A stretch of DNA of 26,212 bases from Candidatus Geocrenenecus sp. JGI 0000106-J15 (GCA_000405685.1 ASPF01000010.1:1-26212), one strand, 5' to 3'; shown: positions 1 through 8,840, numbered from the stretch's first letter. The notes: generated from the sequence alone by a model not told the origin. Made by a program: numbers and translations.

Positions 1-96
1 ATCAGCTGAAACAATATTTATAGGTTTCCAAGTCTTCTGGATCCTCCAAGTCCCAAAGATATGCTTTCTCGATAAATCTATAACATCCTCAGACAT
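1..96 (-). CDS. Class III (PLP) aminotransferase, N-terminal part only
   Basis: Reading leftward from an ATG at 96-94, 32 codons stay open to the window edge. The peptide (MSEDVIDLSRKHIF, then GTWRIQKTWKPINIV) resembles the N-terminus of class III pyridoxal-phosphate aminotransferases, in which a Trp/Phe-x-x-Gln-x-x-x-x-Pro-Ile stretch precedes the GxYFWDxxGKRYLDF segment. The latter would lie just outside the window. The rest of the gene, with the PLP lysine, is not visible. It is divergent from the LUD gene on its right. A TATA-like element at 119-126 lies about 26 bases upstream of the ATG, which fits a leaderless transcript. A C-terminal fragment of the same family lies at 23628-23875. 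The family call rests on a short peptide. Confidence 0.62.
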   Translation of the reverse strand, partial: MSEDVIDLSRKHIFGTWRIQKTWKPINIVSAD

Positions 97-118
97 GTCT
101 GACAATTATACTTGAGAG

Positions 119-126
119 TAAATAAC
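119..126 (-). promoter_or_regulatory. TATA-like box for the leftward aminotransferase gene
   Basis: On the minus strand this reads GTTATTTA. Its centre is about 26 bases upstream of the ATG at 96, the standard archaeal TATA-to-start distance, so transcription could begin at the start codon (leaderless). The region is AT-rich, so chance is possible. Confidence 0.4.
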
Positions 127-204
127 CTTTTTGTTGAAAAGTTAAATTTATTGGATACCATAAGAAATTGTTTTACGAAATGGACTGACAGAGTTGATTC
201 ATGT

Positions 205-759
205 ATGGGATTTGATAACTTAAAACTCTTCATGAATAGATTAGAAGATTTAGGAGTGAAAACATACTTATGCCATAGCATAGAGGACTTACTTCAACAA
301 ATAAATAGTTTAATTAAGGGAGTAAAAACTCAGATACTCATAACTGGCTCTGAGACGGAGCATAAAAAACAGTTAATTGAAAAATTAAAGAAGGATAACC
401 AGAATATACGAGTTATAAGCGCAGACTCTACTACTCCAGTTTATGATGTAGAGTTGTCTATAGGCTTCCCAGAGCTGGCTCTCGCTAATACAGGTACCGT
501 TATCTATAGAGCCTCCTCAGGCATAGAAGAAGCATCAATCTACTTTCCAGAAATACACATCTCGATAATATCAAAAAATAAGATATTATATGATATCGAT
601 GATATAGAGAACTACATTGATAATTTTCTAAGAAAAGGCGAATCTCTCTATTTTGTAACTGGTCCAAGTAGTACTGCAGACATAGAAGGTGAGATAGTTA
701 GAGGTGTTCATGGCCCAAGGACATTCTATGTCTTCATAATGGATGGTGAATCAAAATGA
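205..759 (+). CDS. lutC: LUD-domain protein, LutC/YkgG type (lactate-utilisation family)
   Basis: This is a single LUD-domain protein of about 184 residues. The C-terminal signature TGPSSTADIEGEIVRGVHGP is the hallmark of LutC/YkgG proteins, and FPELALANTGTVIYRASSG is the usual central loop. In Bacillus the LutABC complex oxidises L-lactate; in archaea the substrate is uncertain. I chose the ATG at 205, which starts directly before the family-like helix and strand (LKLFMNRLEDLGVKTYLC). A TTG at 112 is also in frame, but it would add 31 residues I do not recognise and leave only 15 bases to the divergent aminotransferase gene. The stop overlaps the next start (ATGA), so it is translationally coupled to the LutAB fusion. 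The family call is firm; the start and substrate are not. Confidence 0.85.
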   Translation: MGFDNLKLFMNRLEDLGVKTYLCHSIEDLLQQINSLIKGVKTQILITGSETEHKKQLIEKLKKDNQNIRVISADSTTPVYDVELSIGFPELALANTGTVIYRASSGIEEASIYFPEIHISIISKNKILYDIDDIENYIDNFLRKGESLYFVTGPSSTADIEGEIVRGVHGPRTFYVFIMDGESK

Positions 760-2846
760 GCTTAGAAAAACAAGTACTCGAGAAGCTATCTCTCTTCAAA
801 GATAACTGGCCTATGCTGAAGAATAATCTAAGGATTAGGGAAAGAAAAGATAAGATTATCTCAGAGATTAGCTTAGAGCTTCTAAAAGAAGTTAGAAAGA
901 TCAAGGAAGAATCCATAGAGAACTTGGAACAGAACATCGAACGTTTGAGAAGAGCACTCGAGGAGAGAGGCGCTGAATTAAAGATTGCTAGAGATGGTTT
1001 AGAAGCCTCAAAAATGGTCCTAGAAGTCTGTAAACAGTATGGGGTCAAACTCGTCGTCAAGTCTAAGTCTCTAACAACAGAAGAGATAGAGTTAAACAAG
1101 GTTCTAGAATCAGAGAATATAAAAGTTATCGAGACAGACCTAGGAGAGAGAATAGTCCAACTTGCGGGACAGAAGCCTTCACATATTCTCGGTCCAGCAT
1201 TCCATATGACGAGGAAAGAAGTAGCAGAAATATTTACAGAATATTATGGTAGACCAATTCCTCCAGATCCTCAACAGATAGTCTTAGAAGTTAGAAGAGA
1301 ATTTAGAGAAAATTATCAGAAAGCTGGGATGGCTATTACTGGAGCAAACTTTATCATTGCAGATAATGGAGCCATGGTCTTAGTAACTAATGAGGGAAAC
1401 GATAGATTAGCCTTAGCCTTCGCTCCAATCCACGTGGTTATAGCAGGCGTAGAAAAGATTCTATCCTCAACTAGAGATGTACTAAAGATTTTGAAGATAC
1501 TACCTAGAAATGCTACTGGTCAACGTTTAAGCACATATGTATCCTTCCATCTTCCAACGATGACTTCATATCCTAGGGAGGCTAGACTGAACGCTCGTAA
1601 AACAATCTATATTCTTATCGATAATGGAAGGATGAAGGCTCGTCAAGATGAAGAAATTAAAGAAATACTCTACTGTATTAGGTGTGCTTCTTGTCTACAG
1701 GTTTGTCCACCATATAATATGGTTGGAGGCCATGTCTTCGGATACATATATAGTGGTCCTATGGGGATACCTTGGACAATGATAACTCATGGACTTGAGA
1801 AGACTTACTTCTCCCAACTCTGTAATACATGTGGATTATGTAGAGAAGCATGCCCACTTGATATAAACCTCCCATACATAAACTCTATAGTAAAAGAAAG
1901 ATATGGTAAAAGATTTGGTTATCCAGCTCTAAATAAAATATTGAAAAGATATGAATCATTAATCACATTAGCAAGCAGGACTCCGAAACTATCTAATAAA
2001 TTGCTAAACTCTAATTCTGCTAGAAAAATCATAGAGAAGTTTATAGGAATAGATTCAAGGAGACCTTTACCTAGATTTTTAGAGAAGAATCTAGGAGAAA
2101 TCTTTACTGAGCTAGGTTCACCTGAGAAAGGTAACGTGATATTATTTACAGATTCATTAATCTATTACATGTATCCAGACTGGGCGGTTAAAGCAGCGAA
2201 GATTCTATCATCTCTAGGTTATAGAGTTATTATACCATCTTTGAAGAGTTGTGGAATGCCTCTCATCCAGTATGGTTTCATGGATGATGCAAGAAGAATA
2301 GCAGAATATAATGTTGAATGTCTCTACAACCTAATTAAGCAAGGCTACGTTGTAGTCTCCCTAGAACCCACAGCTCAAGAATGTTTAACAAACTATTATC
2401 CTAAGCTTTTAGAAACTGAAAAAGCTAGAACAGTCGCTGAGAATAGTTATGGATACTTCGAGTTCTTGAAGAAGATAGGCTGGAGAGATGTTAGAAGAAT
2501 ACTAAAGAGTATAGAAGGAGTACATGTTACATATCATCTACCATGCCATTCAAGAGCTAGAGATGGAAGCATAGTTGTAAAAGAATTTCTTGAAGCCCTG
2601 GGTGCAAAAGTGTACTTTAAGAGACTTGGATGCTGTGGGCTTGCGGGAACATGGGGGATGAAGAAGAATGGACATGGCTATGACATCAGTATAGAGATTG
2701 GTAGATACCTAGTAGGAGAATATGAAAAACTAGGTGGAGAATTTATCGTAACAGAATGCAGTATATGTCTTCAACAATTCCAACATGTATCTACCTTGCC
2801 AATCCGACATCCTCTTCAACTAGTACAACTAGCATCTATTGAATAA
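756..2846 (+). CDS. LutB-LutA fusion: LUD domain, two 4Fe-4S motifs and CCG domain
   Basis: This 696-residue protein joins two subunits that are usually separate. Residues about 60-300 are a LutB-type LUD domain (ANFIIADNGAMVLVTNEGN). A ferredoxin-like pair follows, CIRCASCLQVCP near 306 and CNTCGLCREACP near 356, for two [4Fe-4S] clusters. From about 460 to the end comes a LutA/GlpC-like part with HLPCHSRARDG near 595, the cysteine-rich CCGLAGTWGMKKN motif and a final TECSICLQQF. With LutC it should form an iron-sulfur oxidoreductase that passes electrons from a 2-hydroxyacid such as lactate. No FAD-linked (GlcD-type) dehydrogenase lies next to it in this window. It overlaps lutC by 4 bases. 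Fold assignment is confident; the substrate is inferred. Confidence 0.88.
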   Translation: MSLEKQVLEKLSLFKDNWPMLKNNLRIRERKDKIISEISLELLKEVRKIKEESIENLEQNIERLRRALEERGAELKIARDGLEASKMVLEVCKQYGVKLVVKSKSLTTEEIELNKVLESENIKVIETDLGERIVQLAGQKPSHILGPAFHMTRKEVAEIFTEYYGRPIPPDPQQIVLEVRREFRENYQKAGMAITGANFIIADNGAMVLVTNEGNDRLALAFAPIHVVIAGVEKILSSTRDVLKILKILPRNATGQRLSTYVSFHLPTMTSYPREARLNARKTIYILIDNGRMKARQDEEIKEILYCIRCASCLQVCPPYNMVGGHVFGYIYSGPMGIPWTMITHGLEKTYFSQLCNTCGLCREACPLDINLPYINSIVKERYGKRFGYPALNKILKRYESLITLASRTPKLSNKLLNSNSARKIIEKFIGIDSRRPLPRFLEKNLGEIFTELGSPEKGNVILFTDSLIYYMYPDWAVKAAKILSSLGYRVIIPSLKSCGMPLIQYGFMDDARRIAEYNVECLYNLIKQGYVVVSLEPTAQECLTNYYPKLLETEKARTVAENSYGYFEFLKKIGWRDVRRILKSIEGVHVTYHLPCHSRARDGSIVVKEFLEALGAKVYFKRLGCCGLAGTWGMKKNGHGYDISIEIGRYLVGEYEKLGGEFIVTECSICLQQFQHVSTLPIRHPLQLVQLASIE

Positions 2847-2901
2847 AAAGGAGATTTCTCATAGTAAAGATTGAAATCAACCCAAGATAGTAAGTATATA
2901 G

Positions 2902-3453
2902 ATGGGTAAGATGGGGAAGTATGGCCGTGGAGATAATGGTGAGACATATCTCTTAACCGGTGAGAAGGTTTGGAAAGATGATCCAAGACTTGAAGTATTA
3001 GGCAGTCTCGATGAGCTCTCTTCAATCATCGGTTTAGCAAAATCAATTATCGATGAAGAAGATGTCTGTAAGATTCTAGAGACAATTCAAGAACACTTAT
3101 TCAGTATAGGTTATAAAATTCAGTTGGAGGGAAAAGATTTAGAAGATAATAATGAAGAGATTAAGAATTCGCTGGAGGACTTAGAGTCTTGGGTTAGGGA
3201 TTACGAATCTGAATTACCTGTTCTTAAAAAATTCATATTTCCAGGAGGAGATGAATCTGCAGCGATACTCCATGTTGCAAGAGCTATAGCTAGAAGAGTA
3301 GAACGTAGAATAATAACCCTATCTAAGGAGAAGCCTATCCAATCAGAGATCTTGGCCTACATAAATAGACTATCAACACTATTATTTCTATTGGCTAGAT
3401 ACATGAACTTTAAGAGAGGTTTTAAGGAGAAAGAATGGAGTCGAGAAATCTAA
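2902..3453 (+). CDS. Cob(I)alamin adenosyltransferase, PduO/MMAB type
   Basis: This 183-residue protein transfers the adenosyl group of ATP to cob(I)alamin to make coenzyme B12. Family marks are the N-terminal nucleotide-binding region (YGRGDNGETYLLTGEKVWKD), the DPRLEVLGSLDELSSIIG helix, FPGGDESAA and the helix ARAIARRVERRI, followed by INRLSTLLFLLARYMN. The length is normal for the family. Two starts are possible (2902 or the ATG at 2911); the first residues fit the family from either. Its customer is probably the adenosylcobalamin-dependent methylmalonyl-CoA mutase coded at the right end of the window (25118-26212). It is 55 bases from the LutAB gene and may share its transcript. Confidence 0.92.
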   Translation: MGKMGKYGRGDNGETYLLTGEKVWKDDPRLEVLGSLDELSSIIGLAKSIIDEEDVCKILETIQEHLFSIGYKIQLEGKDLEDNNEEIKNSLEDLESWVRDYESELPVLKKFIFPGGDESAAILHVARAIARRVERRIITLSKEKPIQSEILAYINRLSTLLFLLARYMNFKRGFKEKEWSREI

Positions 3454-3531
3454 ATAAGAAAGATAAAGCTGACGTCAACCTTGGTCCGACTACTAGGCTG
3501 GATGTTTAAGATCGAATGATTAGTAAAACTC

Positions 3532-3538
3532 TTTTAAT
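3532..3538 (+). promoter_or_regulatory. TATA-like box upstream of the RPA gene
   Basis: TTTTAAT is centred about 27 bases before the ATG at 3562. It supports that ATG, rather than the TTG at 3544, as the start of a leaderless message. Support is by position and composition only. Confidence 0.3.
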
Positions 3539-3561
3539 CTCTCTTGACAGTTAATAAACAG

Positions 3562-4986
3562 ATGGAAGAAGAATGTAGAAGACTGATGAACAGGATCCTA
3601 AAGGCGGTCCCAGGGTTAACTCTGGAAGAATTAAAAGCATTAATAGATGAGAAAGTTAAAGCTCATCCATATCTGAATAAAGTAGGTGCGATTCTACTAG
3701 TAGCTGAAGAGCTGAATGTCTTAGAATCTAGAGAAGAAGTTTCAGAAGAAGTTATAGAAGAGTTAGCATATGCTAGAATAGGAGACCTAGTTCCAGGGCT
3801 TAGTAGTGTATATGTTAGAGGGGTAGTCTATGCAGTCGTCGGACCTAGAACTGCTGGAGAACATAGACTGCTTAGATTAAAGATAGGTGATAAGTCTGGA
3901 GTAGCTGAAGTTTACATATGGAATGAGAAGATAGATGAGCTAAGTAAGCTCTCAATAAAGACTGGTGATAACATAGCTGTCATAAACGCATATACGAAAG
4001 AAAGGATTGAAACAGGGACTGTAGAGATTCATTTAGGTAGAAACAGCATTGTGAAAAAGCTACCACAAGATCCAGCTCAACCCCAACCTTACTCATTCTA
4101 TAAAACTCTAACACAGGCGCTAGAGGAAGGCGACGGAGTCTACGACATAAGAGCATACTTGATATCAATAAGTGAAGAGAGGAAGCTAGCTACTAGATAT
4201 GGAGAAGCCTCCATTATTGAGATAACTCTATCTGATGGATCTAGCCTGGCAAAGCTGACTATATGGAGGGATATGGTCGACCAGTTTAAGAATCTCTCAC
4301 CAGGCGTGGAGATATTTATTACAGATGTTAGATTGGAAGATAATCGGTTACATCTAACTTCTAGAAGTAGTCTATCAATGATTCATGAGGTAGGATTAGA
4401 GAAGATTAGAGAGATTAAGAATAAGCTAAGTGAGAAGAAGATTGTAAGAATAATTGATCTCGAAGCTCAGCAAAACTATATTATAATAACAGTTACAGAT
4501 GGTGTGAAGATAATTCGATTAACATGCCGTGAAGAATTAGATTTGAAGCCTGGAGAATATATTGAAGTATACGGTGTGATTGATGAGGCGTGGGCTTCTA
4601 AGAGGATGATAATAGACAGGGAAATGCTGAAGAAGATTGAGAATCCTACAGTAGAAATACCTATACCTAGTAAATTAGTCACTTTAAGAGATATAGCCGA
4701 AAAAAAGATACTGACGGGAGAAGACGCTGTTGTTGAAGGAATACTATATACAAAAACGAATATCGTAAACGTTGAGACAAGATATGGGATTGCAGAAAAG
4801 ATCTTATTCTGGCTTAAGGATGGGGAGGTAGCAGTACAAGGAGTAGCCTGGAGGTCTAAGGCAGAAGAGGTTTCAATGATACCTGAAGGAACTAGAATAA
4901 GGATAAAATGGGTGAACATAAAGCAAAACATTTTCGGAGAACCAGAAATACATCTGAGCTCATACTCTAAGATAGAAGTAATATAA
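3562..4986 (+). CDS. Replication protein A-like ssDNA-binding protein, several OB folds
   Basis: This protein of about 474 residues likely coats single-stranded DNA in replication and repair. After a helical N-terminus, OB-fold units can be followed in order: YVRGVVYAV to IHLGRNS (first), YDIRAYLISI to LHLTSRSS (second), a divergent third around KIIRLTCREELDLKPGEYIEVYG, and a last one from VVEGILYT to IHLSSYSK. Each clear unit has the RPA pattern of a strand, a DGSSxAKLTIW or KSGVAEVYIW turn, and a closing strand after PGxxIxI. No C-terminal zinc finger is visible. The ATG at 3562 has a TATA-like box 27 bases upstream; an in-frame TTG at 3544 has no such support. It stands alone between the adenosyltransferase and the Hdr operon. 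Confidence 0.85.
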   Translation: MEEECRRLMNRILKAVPGLTLEELKALIDEKVKAHPYLNKVGAILLVAEELNVLESREEVSEEVIEELAYARIGDLVPGLSSVYVRGVVYAVVGPRTAGEHRLLRLKIGDKSGVAEVYIWNEKIDELSKLSIKTGDNIAVINAYTKERIETGTVEIHLGRNSIVKKLPQDPAQPQPYSFYKTLTQALEEGDGVYDIRAYLISISEERKLATRYGEASIIEITLSDGSSLAKLTIWRDMVDQFKNLSPGVEIFITDVRLEDNRLHLTSRSSLSMIHEVGLEKIREIKNKLSEKKIVRIIDLEAQQNYIIITVTDGVKIIRLTCREELDLKPGEYIEVYGVIDEAWASKRMIIDREMLKKIENPTVEIPIPSKLVTLRDIAEKKILTGEDAVVEGILYTKTNIVNVETRYGIAEKILFWLKDGEVAVQGVAWRSKAEEVSMIPEGTRIRIKWVNIKQNIFGEPEIHLSSYSKIEVI

Positions 4987-4991
4987 CATTG

Positions 4992-4997
4992 TTTTTT
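4992..4997 (+). terminator. T-run after the RPA gene
   Basis: Six T residues begin 6 bases after the RPA stop codon. Archaeal transcription ends at short T-runs, so this is a plausible terminator separating RPA from the Hdr operon. Confidence 0.35.
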
Positions 4998-5029
4998 CGA
5001 AATTATATATAATTCAACAGCTAACTAGT

Positions 5030-5091
5030 GATCGGTCGATGTTGCTATCCTAAATGATCGGTTTGATATTCGTATTAGTATGTAGATCGGT
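5030..5091 (+). promoter_or_regulatory. Three direct GATCGGT repeats, candidate regulator sites
   Basis: GATCGGT starts at 5030, 5056 and 5085, spacings of 26 and 29 bases, close to two to three helical turns. The flanks also agree in part (TGATCGGT, TGATCGGT, AGATCGGT). Related GATCG elements precede both dehydrogenase genes downstream. The repeats suggest binding of one regulator to the same face of DNA; the regulator is unknown. Confidence 0.45.
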
Positions 5092-5400
5092 TTTTATGAT
5101 TCCTAATAAGTTTAATCTTTTAATAATTTAAGAGAGTTAGTTAAATACTGATTAAACATATATTAACTGTGGTAGCAATATTGAAAAAATCATTTATAAC
5201 TTCCTATGAATTAAGTCTAATAAAATTTTCCGATAATCAATACACTAAAGTAAGCATGATAGATCATACTCGGAATATAGGTATACAAGAACTGAAACAG
5301 CTCTCCATATCTCTCCGTAAACTTGAATTCGAGAGGCTGTCCAGCTTTGAACCCGACTTCTACTCATGTATGCAAGTTTTCTCAAGAAGAGGTATTGGAT

Positions 5401-8400
5401 ATGGATGCTGATGTCCTAGTATTAGGAGGCGGGGTTGGAGGGATTACAGCCGCCTTAGAAATTGCAGAGAAAGGATTTACTGTCTGCTTAGTTGAGAAAG
5501 AACCATCTATAGGTGGACGTATGGCTCAGCTGGACAAGACTTTTCCCACTCTTGACTGTTCTATCTGTATACTCGGTCCGAAAATGGTTGAAGCCTCTAT
5601 GCACCCTAACATAAAACTATTAGCATATTCTGAAGTTAAAGAAGTTAAACGTGACAATGAAGGATATAGGTTTACTGTTAAAATAGTTAAGAAGCCTCGA
5701 TACGTAGATGAGAATAAATGTACTGGATGCCGTAGATGCGAAGAAAAGTGTCCAGTAAAAGTCGCAAGCGAATTTAATGAAGGTATAGGTTTAAGGAAAG
5801 CCATCTATATTCCCTTCCCCCAAGCTGTGCCAAGGGTTGCAACAATAGATAGGGAGCGCTGCCTCTACTTTACTAAAGGTATCTGTAGAGTATGTGAGAA
5901 GATCTGTCCCTCAGAAGCAGTTAATTTTGAACAAGAACCTGAAGAGATTACTCTAAACGTACATTCTATAATCATTTCTACAGGTTTCAATCTTCTAGAT
6001 CCATCTATCTTACCACAATATGGATATGGAAGATATCCAGATGTTCTGACTTCACTTCAGTATGAGCGGTTAATGAATGCAGCTGGACCTACAGGTGGAG
6101 AGATTGTTAGACCTTCAGATAGAAAACATCCTAAAAGAATTGCGATTATACAATGTGTAGGTTCAAGGAATGTGAAAGTAAAAGATTACTGTTCTCAAAT
6201 CTGCTGTATGTATGCTACCAAACAGGCTATAGTTACAAAGGAGCATGATCCAAACATAGACGTAGTAATCTTTTACAAAGACATCAATGCTTCTGGCAAG
6301 GGTCACGAAGAACTTGTTAGAAGAGCTGTAGAAGAGTACGGCGTTAAATATATTAAAGGACTGCCGAGCGAAGTTTTATGGGATGATAAGAACGGCAAGT
6401 TATTCATCAGGTATATGGATCTCCCAAGCGGAGAGATGAAATGGCTAGATATAGACCTCGTAGTGTTATCTCCAGCAGTAACTCCAAGAGATGACCTCAA
6501 AAAAATTGCAGAGACATTTGGATTAGAACTAAATGAATATGGATTCATCAGGTCTATAGATGAAACCCTAGTCAATACAAATATACCGGGAATCTATGTT
6601 TGCGGCGCATGTGAAGGTCCCAAAGACATCTCTCATACTGTTATGCAAGCTTTAGCAGCAGCTGCTCAAGCATCAGAGAGAATATTAAGTTTAAGGAAAG
6701 AGAAGATTCTGATAAGAAGTCAACCAGTAGTTAACGCTATAGAAGAGACAGGTGGAGAACCTAGGATAGGGATCTTCGTATGCCATTGTGGACTAAATAT
6801 TGCAGCAGTAGTAGATGTAAAGGAGGTTGTAAGAGATGTGGCGAACATACCTGACGTAGTGTATGCTACAGATTTAACGTTTGCATGCTCGAAAGATGGG
6901 GTAGAAGCTATCAAGGAAGCTATTAAGAAGCAGAATCTTAATAGAGTAATAGTAGCTTCATGCACTCCAAGCACTCATGAGCCGTTATTTAGAAAAATAT
7001 GTGAAGAAGCAGGATTGAATCCATATCTATTTGAAATGGTAAACATTAGAGAGCATGTCTCATGGGTTCATAGAACATATCCTCGTATAGCAACTGATAA
7101 AGCAAAAGAACTCATTAGGATGGCTGTGGCGAGAGCTAGACTTCTACAACCACTTAGGAGAACTGAAGTAGAAGTCACTCCATCTACATTAATTATCGGT
7201 GGAAGTATCAGTGGATTAGTTGCAGCTAAAACATTATCAAAAGCTGGGTTTAAGGTCTACCTTGTCGAGTCAGGAGATAAACTAGGAAATGACTTAGATT
7301 TTTATAGGTACGATAACACGGAGGCAAAATGGATATCAGAGCTAATCAATTCTATAAACTATGATAGAAACATAGAAGTATATTTATCGTCTAAAATAGA
7401 AGAAGTTAAAGGATCTATCGGAGAATTTAAAGTAAAAATTATTAGAGATGGTAACATAGAGGACGTCACTATTGGAACAATTATCGTTGCGTTGACCCCA
7501 GAGGAATTTAAACCAGATGGAATCTATGGGCATGGAAGAAATAGAAACATTATTACTATACCAGAGCTTAGGAGAGGAAGTCATATAATAAATAATGGAG
7601 AAAATATGGCGTTTATTTTATGTGCAGGTGCAAGAGAGAGATCAGGTAGAGTATTCTGTTCAGCTATATGCTGTGAAGAAGCATTAAAGGAGATGATAGA
7701 AATAAAAGAGAAAAACCCGGAAGTAAATATATATGCATTATATCGTGATTTAAGATTACCTCTCAACGGGGAGAAGCTATACCGTCAAGCACGTGAAGCT
7801 GGAATAGAATTCATAAGATACGATATAGATAGACCGCTGGAAATATCTGAAAAAGATGGAACTTTACTCTTAAATGTCTATGAAAGTTCATCAAATATAG
7901 AGTTTGAGATTCCAATAGATAAAGTCATACTTGCAACACCAATACTTCCTTCAAGAGAAAATCGTGAGCTGTCGGCAATCTTAAAAGTACCGCTTAACAT
8001 TTACGGATTTTATCTTGAAGCTCATCCAAAACTCAGACCTCTAGATTTCTCTGTTGATGGAATATATCTTTGCGGAGCTTCTTACTACCCCCAAAGACTG
8101 CATGAAAGCGTCCTTCAAGGATTAGGAGCCGCATCTCGTGCTCTTACACCAATGATACGTGGTAAAGTTTCCGTAGAACCAGTTATAGCTCAGGTGGAAC
8201 AAAATCTTTGCACAGGCTGCGGTAGATGTCATGATGTTTGTGAATTCGGTGCAATCAAGCTTGAGGTGGCTTCTGAAGATAGATTGATAGCTATTGTTGA
8301 TCCCAAGTTATGTAAAGGATGCGGGTCGTGTTCAGTTGAGTGCCCTGCAAAAGCTATCACGATACATCACTTTAGAGATAACCAGATACTAGCAATGATT

Positions 8401-8838
8401 GAAGCTGCCTTCGAAAAACCATCACCAAGGGATAGACCTAAGATCCTAGCTTTCTTCTGTAATTGGTGTGGTTATGCTGCTGCTGATATGGCGGGTATAA
8501 GTAGATACGAGTATCCTCCGACCGTCGAGATTATACGTGTAATGTGTAGTGCTAGAGTTGACATACTACATGTACTGTATGCTCTTCTACGAGGAGCAGA
8601 CGGCGTTCTGATAGTTGGATGTCATCCAGGCGACTGCCATTATATCTCAGGAAATCTTAAAGCTAAAGAACATGTAATGAAAGTTAAGGAGCTCATAGAA
8701 TCAGTAGGCATTCCATCTAATAGAGTTAGGATCGATTGGGCTTCGGCTGGTGAAGGATTAAGGTTAAGCAAGATCATTAAAGAATTTACAGATGAAATTG
8801 AAGTAATAGGTTATAACCCGTTAAGGAGGTGCGGGTAG
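5401..8838 (+). CDS. hdrA: Giant fused HdrA-HdrA'-MvhD flavin/iron-sulfur protein
   Basis: This 1145-residue protein contains two HdrA-like halves and an MvhD tail. Half one: FAD-binding VLGGGVGG (residues 8-14), the HdrA motif LDCSICILGPKM (Cys53, Cys56), a ferredoxin Cys set (107, 110, 113, 117), a second set (154, 162, 165, 169) and IQCVGSRN. Half two starts near 456 with the HdrA N-domain motif GIFVCHCGLN, then an FAD domain with an altered loop (IIGGSISG, near 598) and no CSIC motif. Two 4Fe-4S motifs follow near 935-985 (CTGCGRCHDVC, CKGCGSCSVEC). An MvhD/FlpD domain fills about 1013-1145 (FFCNWCGYAAAD, VGCHPGDCHY). HdrA carries the bifurcating FAD in Hdr complexes and MvhD connects to an electron donor. 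I chose ATG 5401 because AGAGGT lies 7 bases upstream and the FAD strand begins at once; a TTG at 5323 would add an unsupported stretch. Confidence 0.92.
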   Translation: MDADVLVLGGGVGGITAALEIAEKGFTVCLVEKEPSIGGRMAQLDKTFPTLDCSICILGPKMVEASMHPNIKLLAYSEVKEVKRDNEGYRFTVKIVKKPRYVDENKCTGCRRCEEKCPVKVASEFNEGIGLRKAIYIPFPQAVPRVATIDRERCLYFTKGICRVCEKICPSEAVNFEQEPEEITLNVHSIIISTGFNLLDPSILPQYGYGRYPDVLTSLQYERLMNAAGPTGGEIVRPSDRKHPKRIAIIQCVGSRNVKVKDYCSQICCMYATKQAIVTKEHDPNIDVVIFYKDINASGKGHEELVRRAVEEYGVKYIKGLPSEVLWDDKNGKLFIRYMDLPSGEMKWLDIDLVVLSPAVTPRDDLKKIAETFGLELNEYGFIRSIDETLVNTNIPGIYVCGACEGPKDISHTVMQALAAAAQASERILSLRKEKILIRSQPVVNAIEETGGEPRIGIFVCHCGLNIAAVVDVKEVVRDVANIPDVVYATDLTFACSKDGVEAIKEAIKKQNLNRVIVASCTPSTHEPLFRKICEEAGLNPYLFEMVNIREHVSWVHRTYPRIATDKAKELIRMAVARARLLQPLRRTEVEVTPSTLIIGGSISGLVAAKTLSKAGFKVYLVESGDKLGNDLDFYRYDNTEAKWISELINSINYDRNIEVYLSSKIEEVKGSIGEFKVKIIRDGNIEDVTIGTIIVALTPEEFKPDGIYGHGRNRNIITIPELRRGSHIINNGENMAFILCAGARERSGRVFCSAICCEEALKEMIEIKEKNPEVNIYALYRDLRLPLNGEKLYRQAREAGIEFIRYDIDRPLEISEKDGTLLLNVYESSSNIEFEIPIDKVILATPILPSRENRELSAILKVPLNIYGFYLEAHPKLRPLDFSVDGIYLCGASYYPQRLHESVLQGLGAASRALTPMIRGKVSVEPVIAQVEQNLCTGCGRCHDVCEFGAIKLEVASEDRLIAIVDPKLCKGCGSCSVECPAKAITIHHFRDNQILAMIEAAFEKPSPRDRPKILAFFCNWCGYAAADMAGISRYEYPPTVEIIRVMCSARVDILHVLYALLRGADGVLIVGCHPGDCHYISGNLKAKEHVMKVKELIESVGIPSNRVRIDWASAGEGLRLSKIIKEFTDEIEVIGYNPLRRCG
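8825..8830 (+). promoter_or_regulatory. Shine-Dalgarno site deciding the HdrC start
   Basis: GGAGGT lies inside the end of hdrA, 10 bases before GTG 8841. The earlier in-frame GTG at 8829 overlaps the site itself and cannot use it. Confidence 0.6.
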
Positions 8839-8840
8839 AA

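Larger units (their letters stand above)
4987..5400 (+). other. Long intergenic/leader region before the Hdr-glutamate synthase operon
   Basis: These 414 bases hold a T-run terminator (4992-4997), three GATCGGT repeats (5030-5091) and an AT-rich stretch near 5109-5130 that could contain the promoter. A weak hairpin pairs 5297-5305 with 5331-5340 (ACAGC/GCTGT and TCTC/GAGA, one bulged G). The last part ends in a Shine-Dalgarno-like AGAGGT at 5388-5393. If the promoter is near 5110-5130, the operon has an untranslated leader of about 250 bases, long for an archaeon. An open frame at 5169-5411 with a GTG start has no recognisable product. Confidence 0.45.

Noticed and set aside
112..204. Longer LutC start at TTG 112
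   Set aside because: It would leave only 15 bases to the divergent gene for two promoters and adds residues I cannot match to the family; still possible.
5323..5400. Extended HdrA start at TTG 5323
   Set aside because: The extra residues are not HdrA-like, while ATG 5401 has AGAGGT 7 bases upstream and begins at the FAD strand.
5169..5411. Open frame of 80 codons with a GTG start overlapping hdrA
   Set aside because: The product resembles nothing I know, it overlaps the hdrA start in another frame and has no ribosome site; kept only as a possibility in the leader entry.
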